DNA from: BRHc4a sp049323755
GTDB taxonomy: Bacteria > Bacillota > Desulfotomaculia > Desulfotomaculales > Desulfocucumaceae
Assembly: GCA_049323755.1 (NCBI GenBank)
Contig: JBMOPE010000009.1
Coordinates: forward strand, 124,001-188,000
DNA: 64,000 nucleotides
Reading direction: 5' to 3'
In this document: positions 57,913-64,000 of the stretch, piece by piece
Position numbering within the stretch: position 1 is the stretch's first letter
Layout of the letters: each line of letters starts with the position of its first letter
Program-made: the position numbers and the translations under genes
Notes under the pieces: generated by a model
The model's input: only the letters and a program-made list of their open reading frames with translations
Databases searched by the model: none
Told to the model about the DNA's origin: nothing

Positions 57913-60374
57913 TGTCTCATCTCCTTCATGAGGGGGAAAACCATAGTAAAAATGGTCCCTTTACCAGGCTCACTCCTGCATTCCACCGTCCCGCCAAATT
58001 GCTGGTTAATAATATTATATAGTATATATAGTCCGAGCCCATTCGACCCCTCACCACGCCTGGTGGTAAAAAAGGGCTCGTAAATTCTGGCCAGCACTTC
58101 TTCCTCCATGCCCTTTCCATCATCCGAGAAAGCCAGGACAAACCTGTCATCAGTAGTTTTCACATCTATTACAATCTCCCCCTCATCCTCTGGCCTGTAT
58201 GCATGAATAAGAGAGTTAATCAACAGGTTTGTTATTATCTGTGAAAAGGCTCCCGGATAGGCGTCAAATTCAAAATCCTCACGGCAGTGTACCGACACAG
58301 TGTGTCTGGCCCTTCTCAATATGGGGTTAAGACTCATGATAATCTCTTCAATGTACTGCTTTACATTGAAAACTCTCCTGGCTTCACTGGACTGATCCAC
58401 CGACACCTGCTTGAAGCTCCTTATTAGCCTGGCCGCCCGGTCCAGATTGCTCAGAACGATCTTTACCGCCTCGCCTGAATCTTCCAGGAACTCCTCCATG
58501 TCCCGGCGCTTTAGATTACCACTTTCGTACTGCCTCATCAGCTTTGCTGTTATCAGTTCCAGGTGTGAAACAGCCGTCAGACCCACTCCTACAGGTGTGT
58601 TTATTTCGTGGGCCACCCCGGCCACCAGGTTTCCCAGGGCCGCCATTTTTTCCGACTGCACCAGGTATGCCTGAGTTCTTTTAAGCTCTTCAATCGCATA
58701 AGACAGCTCGCAGTTGGTACTGGCCAGCGACTCTTCCACCTTTTTGCGGTGGCTAATCTCGCTCTCAAGATCGGCGTTGCTCTGCGTGAGCTCCTGGTTC
58801 ATGGCATACAGTTCCTCATTCACCGCCCTGAGCTCCTCATTTAGGGCGGTAAGCTCCTGGGTTCTCATTTCCACCTTGCTTTCAAGCTCGTCATGGGACT
58901 TTTGCAAGACCTCTTCCGCCTGCTTTCGGCGGGAAATATCTCCCACCGACCCCACCATCCTAACGGGCTCACCTTCTTCGTCCCATACTGCCTGCCCCCG
59001 GACAAGAGTCCACATATACTGCCCGTCTGATCTCCTGCAGCGGCACTCGGCATATACATAAGGGGTCTTAAGCAAAAAATGGTCTGAAAAGCTCTTTTCC
59101 AGAATAATTAAATCATCCGGATGAATAATCTTTTCCAGATTATCTTCCAGCCAAACCGAGTCCCTGGGTTCATACCCGCAAATTTTAGCGGCCTGGGCAG
59201 AAAAAAACACTTCACCCTTTTTTATGTTATAGTCAAAAATACCGTCATTACTGCCCTGCAGCGCCAGCTGCCAGCGCTCTTCACTGGCGCGCAGAGCTAT
59301 ATTAACATTGTTTAAGGCGTCCATATTGTTTTTAATGGTCTCCGCCATAGTGTTAAAGGTGAGGCAAAGATTACGCAGCTCCTGGGGCGCAGAACGGATT
59401 AACCGTTCATCTATCCTGGCAGTGGCAAAGCTACCCTCGTTCATACGGGCAATCTGCTCCGTCACAGCAGTAACAGAGCGGAATAGCCGGCTGAAAATAG
59501 CCCAGGCAGCAAAGGCAATAAAAATAAAGATAGCGCAAAATGTTGCGATTCCTTTTCTGGCACTGCCATAAAAAGCCTCCAGCAGCTCAGCGTTGGTTAT
59601 GGTGGCCGCCACTCCCCAGTTCGGTTTCATTATACGCCTTACCGCAGTAAGTACCTCCTGTCCCTCCGGGTCGGTATATTTCTCCACATTACTGGAATCT
59701 TTTCTAAATAGCTCCTGAATCTGAGAAGGAACTGGCGATCCAACATAATACTCCCTGGGAACAATAACCTGTCCACCGGATGAAAAGACTGTAATTCTGC
59801 CCGACTTGCCTATTTTGGCATCCGCCGCCATGGCCTGCAATATATCCAGCTTTACATTCTGCACCAGAACGGCCTTCAGGTTACCTTTAGAGTCCAAAAC
59901 CGGCTGGGTTAAGACAAAGACCATTTTACCGGTGAATTCATTAGCCTTTTCCCCGCCAAACCGGGGTAATCCGGTTGTAACCGCTTCTTTGAAGTAGGGC
60001 TGGGAAGCGATGCTGCTGCCGGCTAAATCGGGGTAAGAAGGAAAAATAGAGATTACTGTTCCATCCGGCCTGACCACCATCAGGCTGTCATAAACATTAA
60101 TGGTATTGTACAGGTTTCCCAGAAGTCTATGCATTTCCTCCGGTGTTGCATTCTGAACGTGAGGCTGGTTAACAAAAAACTGCCCCACCTGTTTTATTTC
60201 GAAAAACCACTGGTCAACATAGCCGGAAAAGTGATCGGCCTGATTTTGAAGGATTATTTCCACATTCCGCCGTGTCTGGCTGTAAACTGAAAATATAAGA
60301 ACTGTGCCAACAAGTGTTGTTGTGATGAACAGTGCAGTTACCAGCAAAAGCAGCATCTGGGAGCGTATTTTCAT
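57909..60374 (-). CDS. membrane sensor histidine kinase (dCache-HAMP-PAS)
   Basis: The 821-residue kinase has a membrane segment (residues about 7-28), an extracytoplasmic dCache-like domain (about 35-265; VDQWFFEIKQVG, VQNATPEEMHRLLG, SQPYFKEAVTTG), a second segment and HAMP (about 280-352), a PAS domain (GSNDGIFDYNIKKG...ICGYEPRD), a coiled coil, then GVAHEINTPVGVGL (phospho-His), NLLINSLIHAY and DDGKGMEEE ATPase boxes. It is a full-length kinase. Its partner is the HD-GYP regulator, and a LivK-type binding protein gene lies 20 bases upstream. Confidence 0.93.
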   Translation of the reverse strand: MKIRSQMLLLLVTALFITTTLVGTVLIFSVYSQTRRNVEIILQNQADHFSGYVDQWFFEIKQVGQFFVNQPHVQNATPEEMHRLLGNLYNTINVYDSLMVVRPDGTVISIFPSYPDLAGSSIASQPYFKEAVTTGLPRFGGEKANEFTGKMVFVLTQPVLDSKGNLKAVLVQNVKLDILQAMAADAKIGKSGRITVFSSGGQVIVPREYYVGSPVPSQIQELFRKDSSNVEKYTDPEGQEVLTAVRRIMKPNWGVAATITNAELLEAFYGSARKGIATFCAIFIFIAFAAWAIFSRLFRSVTAVTEQIARMNEGSFATARIDERLIRSAPQELRNLCLTFNTMAETIKNNMDALNNVNIALRASEERWQLALQGSNDGIFDYNIKKGEVFFSAQAAKICGYEPRDSVWLEDNLEKIIHPDDLIILEKSFSDHFLLKTPYVYAECRCRRSDGQYMWTLVRGQAVWDEEGEPVRMVGSVGDISRRKQAEEVLQKSHDELESKVEMRTQELTALNEELRAVNEELYAMNQELTQSNADLESEISHRKKVEESLASTNCELSYAIEELKRTQAYLVQSEKMAALGNLVAGVAHEINTPVGVGLTAVSHLELITAKLMRQYESGNLKRRDMEEFLEDSGEAVKIVLSNLDRAARLIRSFKQVSVDQSSEARRVFNVKQYIEEIIMSLNPILRRARHTVSVHCREDFEFDAYPGAFSQIITNLLINSLIHAYRPEDEGEIVIDVKTTDDRFVLAFSDDGKGMEEEVLARIYEPFFTTRRGEGSNGLGLYILYNIINQQFGGTVECRSEPGKGTIFTMVFPLMKEMRQ

Positions 60375-60394
60375 GCCGGTGCCTCCTACTATGT

Positions 60395-61528
60395 TTAGAG
60401 CTGTAGAGTTTCCGGAACAAATTCTCCGTCTTTCACCGTCAGTATTATTATTTTGCTTTGAGCATCATGATTGGCGTCAAAACTTATATCACCTATAACT
60501 CCATGGTAGCCTTCAGTACTTTCCAGGTATTTGTAAATATCCTCACGGGTTGCGCCGTTTGCACCAATAGCCTTTATTATCAGCCTTGCTGAGTCATACG
60601 CCATGGCAGCGTACGTATCGGGTTCTTTTCCGTATTTTTGCCTGTAGGCGTTTACAAACTTCCGGGAGTCATTGTGCTGGACAGCAGGGTGAAAAAATGC
60701 GGCAAGCCTTATTCCCTCTACAGAATCGCCTCCTATTCGAATAAGCTCCCTGGAGGTTATTCCATCGGTTCCGATAAGAGGAATCCCTAGGCCTGTTTCC
60801 CTGGACTGGCGAGCAATCATAGCGGCCTCGGTGTAATAACCGGCCATAAAAATGAACTGGGCCCCGGAATTTTTAATTTTAATAAGCTCAGGAGTAAAAT
60901 CCCTGGTCTGACCCTCAAAGTACGTTTCTATATTTGTAATTTCACCGCCCAGCTGCCGAAATTTATTTACAAAGTCCTCCTTCAGGCCTTTGCCAAAATC
61001 ATTATTGGCATAAATAATCGCAGCTTTGCGAAAATTCAGTATTTTGACTGAGTACTCAGCCAGCTGTGCGGCCTGTGCTGTGTCAGTCAGGGATATCCGG
61101 AAAATGTATGGAGTCGATCCGTCTGTAATGGCTTTATTTACAGAGTCTGTTATTACAGGCATTTTAGCGCCATTGTATACATTCCTGGCCGCCAGGGTGC
61201 ACGCGCTGTTCCAGTGCCCGATTACCGCCAGCACCGACGGGTCGGCCACCAGTTTCTCAGCCAGCCTGTGTGCCTCCTTTGGCGTGCTGGCATCGTCACC
61301 AATAACCAGCCGGAGTTTTCTTCCGTTGATTCCCCCGGCTTCGTTTACTTCCTCAAAGGCAAGTTGAATCGCCTTAACTTTCATGTCGCCGTAGTCGCTG
61401 GAATTGCCCGTCATGGGATTGGCGCTGGCAATGACTATATCTTCCCCGCCCGGGTCATTGTTTTTAGCACAGCTTGTCAGCACAACAAGCTGTAAAACCA
61501 GTAAACACAAGAAAAATAGCTTTTTCAC
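60395..61528 (-). CDS. LivK-type ligand-binding lipoprotein
   Basis: The 377-residue extracytoplasmic binding protein has a lipobox signal (LVVLTSC, residues about 14-20) and the type I periplasmic-binding fold of branched-chain amino acid receptors (ITASANPMTGNSSDYGDM-like start, AVIGHWNSACTLAARNVYNG, IYANNDFGKGLKEDFVNKF, GTDGITSRELIRIGG). No permease or ATPase gene accompanies it. It is co-transcribed with the dCache kinase, so it probably hands its ligand signal to the kinase rather than to a transporter. Confidence 0.88.
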   Translation of the reverse strand: MKKLFFLCLLVLQLVVLTSCAKNNDPGGEDIVIASANPMTGNSSDYGDMKVKAIQLAFEEVNEAGGINGRKLRLVIGDDASTPKEAHRLAEKLVADPSVLAVIGHWNSACTLAARNVYNGAKMPVITDSVNKAITDGSTPYIFRISLTDTAQAAQLAEYSVKILNFRKAAIIYANNDFGKGLKEDFVNKFRQLGGEITNIETYFEGQTRDFTPELIKIKNSGAQFIFMAGYYTEAAMIARQSRETGLGIPLIGTDGITSRELIRIGGDSVEGIRLAAFFHPAVQHNDSRKFVNAYRQKYGKEPDTYAAMAYDSARLIIKAIGANGATREDIYKYLESTEGYHGVIGDISFDANHDAQSKIIILTVKDGEFVPETLQL

Positions 61529-61879
61529 AGCATACTCCTCCTACTATTTAAGGAGTAAAATGTTGTTAGATAATTCCTCAGCACCCTTATTTATCTACAT
61601 ATTTCGACAAGAGGCGGAAATTTCCTGCGCTTATTATTAAGGATATTACATAAATTCCAAAATAAATAGTGCCTCTAATCATTAATTCAGAAAATCCCTA
61701 CGGCATTGATCCCCGGCACTCTTTTAAATGTTTATTTTACCCCATGGATTTCACCCATACCTCGCATCCCTGGAAGGGATTGGCTTATCTTAAAAAAACC
61801 CCTTAAAAGAATAAGGGACTCCCACTGTTAAACATGGAAATCCCTTTAAAATCCCCGTGCGCTTTCAGATTGAAAACTA
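61529..61879. other. spacer between helicase and binding-protein genes
   Basis: No gene in 351 bases. It contains the helicase terminator (61795-61818) and AT-rich promoter sequence for the binding-protein operon. Confidence 0.55.
61795..61818 (-). terminator. terminator after the DEAD-box helicase
   Basis: On the minus strand CCCTTA and TAAGGG form a short hairpin around TTCTTT, followed by TTTTTTT. Confidence 0.6.
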
Positions 61880-63325
61880 CTATACCGAGCGGCTCTTTAA
61901 ACCTGTTTTTCCCCTGAAACCGGCACCCCGTCCCGGGCCTTTTTGAACCCTTTCGCCCCTGGGGTGATCTCTTCGCCAGGATTTTACATTCTTATCCTTT
62001 TTTATCCTGAGGGGCCTCTCCTCGGTCAGAGTTACCGGGGTCCGGTCAGGCTCCCTGGTTAGTATCCTTAATGCCGCAGATAAAAGCGTAACAGAGTCAG
62101 TTTCCTGAAGCAAATCCTCGGCAAGCCCCCTGTATTTTTCTATATCATTTTTTTCTGCAGCAAGCAGAAGTCTCTCCACCGCCAGGCGCTGCTGCCCAAG
62201 AAAGGCATCATTTATTGTTGGAATGGGCATTCGGGTTATTCTACCCTTCGTCATTCCCTCAATAACCTTGAGGTGACGTATCTCCCTTGGCGTTACGAGG
62301 GATATTGCCTCACCGGTTTTGCCCGCACGGCCGGTGCGCCCGATCCGGTGGACATACCATTCAGGGTCCTGGGGAATATCAAAATTGTATATATGAGAGA
62401 CCCCGGTTATATCCAGGCCCCTGGCAGCTACATCGGTAGCCACCAGCACCTCAATAATTCCTTCCCTGAATTGCCGCATTACCGAGTCCCTCTTGGACTG
62501 GCTTAAATCTCCATGGATCCCTTCGGCTGAATAGCCGCGCTTGTTAAGTGCCTCAAAAAGTTCATCCACCCGGCGTTTTGTCCTTCCAAACACAATGGCG
62601 CGGTCCGGTGACTGGGTGTCCAGCAGTCGGCAGAGAACATCAAATTTTTGTCTTTCATCAACTTCAATATAGCTTTGATCAATGGCCGGAACAGTAACCT
62701 GCCGGGCCTCAATCCTGATAAACTCCGGGCTTTTCATGAACCGTTGGGCCAGAGCCCGAATAGGGCCCGGCATTGTTGCCGAAAAAAGCATGGTCTGCCG
62801 TTCTCCGGGAATTTCCTTAAGTATCATCTCTATATCATCTATAAAACCCATATTCAGCATCTCATCGGCCTCATCCAGGACCACAATACTGACATTATTT
62901 AAGCGGATAGTTTTTCGCCTCATGTGGTCCATTAGTCGTCCAGGCGTGCCAACAATTATGTGGGGCCTTTTTTTAAGCGCCCTTATCTGGCGGCTGATTT
63001 CCTGCCCGCCATATATGGGCAGGGTGCGGATACCCCTGAACTGCCCTATCCGGTTTAACTCCTCGGCCACCTGGACGGCCAGCTCACGGGTTGGAGCCAG
63101 GACAATCCCCTGCACCTGATCCCGGTCAACATTTAAAAGATCCACCATGGGAATGCCAAAGGCAGCGGTTTTACCGGTTCCGGTGTGCGCCTGCCCGATA
63201 AGGTCCCTACCTTGCAGGCCTATGGGAACAGCTTTTTCCTGGATAGGTGTCGGCTCCTCAAAGCCCATATTATTAAGAGACCGGGTTACTGGCTCGGTCA
63301 GTCCAAAATCATTAAACGTAGTCAT
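61880..63325 (-). CDS. DEAD-box ATP-dependent RNA helicase (CshA-like)
   Basis: The 481-residue helicase has all DEAD-box motifs: the Q motif (FEEPTPIQEKAVP), AHTGTGKTAAF, PTRELAVQ, VLDEADEM, FSATMP, VATDVAARGLD and HRIGRTGR, followed by a C-terminal regulatory region and a basic, Arg/Gly-rich tail (about 440-481). Such enzymes unwind RNA in mRNA decay and ribosome assembly. Monocistronic. Confidence 0.97.
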   Translation of the reverse strand: MTTFNDFGLTEPVTRSLNNMGFEEPTPIQEKAVPIGLQGRDLIGQAHTGTGKTAAFGIPMVDLLNVDRDQVQGIVLAPTRELAVQVAEELNRIGQFRGIRTLPIYGGQEISRQIRALKKRPHIIVGTPGRLMDHMRRKTIRLNNVSIVVLDEADEMLNMGFIDDIEMILKEIPGERQTMLFSATMPGPIRALAQRFMKSPEFIRIEARQVTVPAIDQSYIEVDERQKFDVLCRLLDTQSPDRAIVFGRTKRRVDELFEALNKRGYSAEGIHGDLSQSKRDSVMRQFREGIIEVLVATDVAARGLDITGVSHIYNFDIPQDPEWYVHRIGRTGRAGKTGEAISLVTPREIRHLKVIEGMTKGRITRMPIPTINDAFLGQQRLAVERLLLAAEKNDIEKYRGLAEDLLQETDSVTLLSAALRILTREPDRTPVTLTEERPLRIKKDKNVKSWRRDHPRGERVQKGPGRGAGFRGKTGLKSRSV

Positions 63326-63434
63326 TATTTATTTCCCCTTTGTCTTTATTACAGGCTATAGTTTATTAATAGAATACCCACCAATTAGGGCAATAAACCT
63401 TGCCTGGGATTAAAGAATACAAAATTAATCAGGG

Positions 63435-64000
63435 TTATACAAGCCTCCTGTATTTCAATAATAAAGCCGCGCCGATAATCATAAGGCTTAAGCCGCATAT
63501 AGTTACAGTTACAGTCATTGAATAACCTTTCAGCACAAACCCGAATACCACAAACGACACCGGCAGTGAGACATCGGCAATCATGGTGCTTACGCTGAAC
63601 ACCCTGCCGGCCATTTCATTAGGAACATGAATCTGCAATAGTGAGCGCCAGTAGACTGAGGCAACTGAGGCAGCCATTCCTATAAAAAGCAAAATCCCTA
63701 TGTAAGGGCCCCTGACAACAATTCCAAGGCTGTTTACTGCACCCAGCAGCGCAAAGCAAAGGCCCGCAGCAAGTATTATCATAAACAGGTGGCCTCCGCG
63801 CATATGATTCAGTTTTTGCCGTCCAACCACCATAGCTCCAAGGATCATGCCGACTCCCATGGCTGTTTCAAGATAGCCCAGGTTTTTAATGCCGCTGCCT
63901 GTTATTGTACTGGCGAGAAAAGGCATTGCCACAGCCAGGCTCCCGTAGAAGATATGAACAACTCCAATAACCAGCAGTATTATACGGACAGTTTTGTTAT
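63435..64000 (-). CDS. MFS transporter, 5' part cut by the window end
   Basis: The frame stays open from the stop at 63435 to the window end; the last visible codons encode a helix (TVRIILLVIGVVHIFYG) so the true start is outside. About 188 residues forming roughly six helices are seen, including the middle-loop motif MVVGRQKLNHMRGG and the helix VPNEMAGRVFSVSTMIADVS typical of the MFS_3 (EntS-like exporter) group. The substrate cannot be told. Confidence 0.82.
   Translation of the reverse strand, partial: NKTVRIILLVIGVVHIFYGSLAVAMPFLASTITGSGIKNLGYLETAMGVGMILGAMVVGRQKLNHMRGGHLFMIILAAGLCFALLGAVNSLGIVVRGPYIGILLFIGMAASVASVYWRSLLQIHVPNEMAGRVFSVSTMIADVSLPVSFVVFGFVLKGYSMTVTVTICGLSLMIIGAALLLKYRRLV

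Overview
The window looks like chromosome of an anaerobic, endospore-forming member of the Clostridia, most like the Desulfotomaculum/Pelotomaculum (Peptococcaceae) lineage. The pointers are a sporulation bofA gene in the recR-ybaB-dnaX neighbourhood, the long Gram-positive form of SRP RNA, a ferredoxin-dependent 2-oxoacid oxidoreductase, two different [FeFe] hydrogenases with their maturases, a sulfite-reductase partner protein (DsrC), a lactate-oxidation locus and an apparent selenocysteine codon. Species cannot be named from the sequence alone.

Layout. 1-2.6 kb: 2-oxoacid:ferredoxin oxidoreductase korA-korB-korC. 2.8-7.8 kb: a P-loop protein, bofA, recR, ybaB, dnaX, SRP RNA and tRNA-Ser(GGA). 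8-13.4 kb: a flavoprotein, a lysine-riboswitch-controlled diaminopimelate-decarboxylase-type gene, an HD-domain protein and a permease. 14-15.3 kb: a HEAT-repeat protein preceded by a DsbA/FrnE-like gene whose active-site CxxC is encoded UGA-x-x-Cys and is followed by a SECIS-like hairpin. 15.5-26.2 kb: lactate locus (FMN hydroxyacid oxidase, FadR/LldR-type regulator, lactate racemase, GlcD-type dehydrogenase, soluble chemoreceptor-like protein, LutB/LutA fusion, LutC, lactate permease), with three palindromic TGGTATGACCA-type operators. 26.5-32.2 kb: [FeFe]-hydrogenase maturation genes hydG, hydF, hydE with an aspartate ammonia-lyase between hydE and hydF. 32.5-40 kb: a nine-gene operon for an NAD-linked multimeric [FeFe] hydrogenase (HydABC) interleaved with DRTGG proteins, small ATP-binding proteins and a sensory [FeFe]-hydrogenase paralogue. 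40.4-42.8 kb: dsrC, then a RAYT transposase with REP-like repeats and a broken DUF2284 gene. 42.9-48.8 kb: LysR regulator, exported Tat-dependent lipoprotein [FeFe] hydrogenase with ferredoxin and NrfD-type membrane subunits, and tatC/tatA. 49-56.2 kb: a peptide-export locus with two small double-glycine-leader peptides, two cytoplasmic parvulins, an HlyD-type adaptor, a C39-peptidase ABC exporter with two N-terminal cyclic-nucleotide-binding-type domains and a phosphopantetheinyl transferase. 56.3-61.5 kb: binding protein, dCache histidine kinase and HD-GYP response regulator. 61.9-64 kb: DEAD-box helicase and a cut MFS transporter.

How it fits together: lactate uptake, racemisation and oxidation supply electrons; pyruvate and other 2-oxoacids feed ferredoxin; the soluble HydABC and the exported hydrogenase exchange electrons with H2, and both depend on HydEFG. 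The DsrC gene suggests dissimilatory sulfite/sulfate reduction. The intergenic regions carry at least four families of short repeats: EcoRI-site-like GAATTC/GACTCC elements, G-rich GGGATT elements including an 8-copy CCCTAAT array, CTCTGTG elements, and RAYT-linked REPs.

The two most novel items are the probable selenoprotein at 14718-15317, which ordinary gene calling truncates, and the two peptide-plus-parvulin pairs with a nucleotide-binding-domain-fused exporter at 49118-56140. All calls come from reading motifs by eye; no database search was run.
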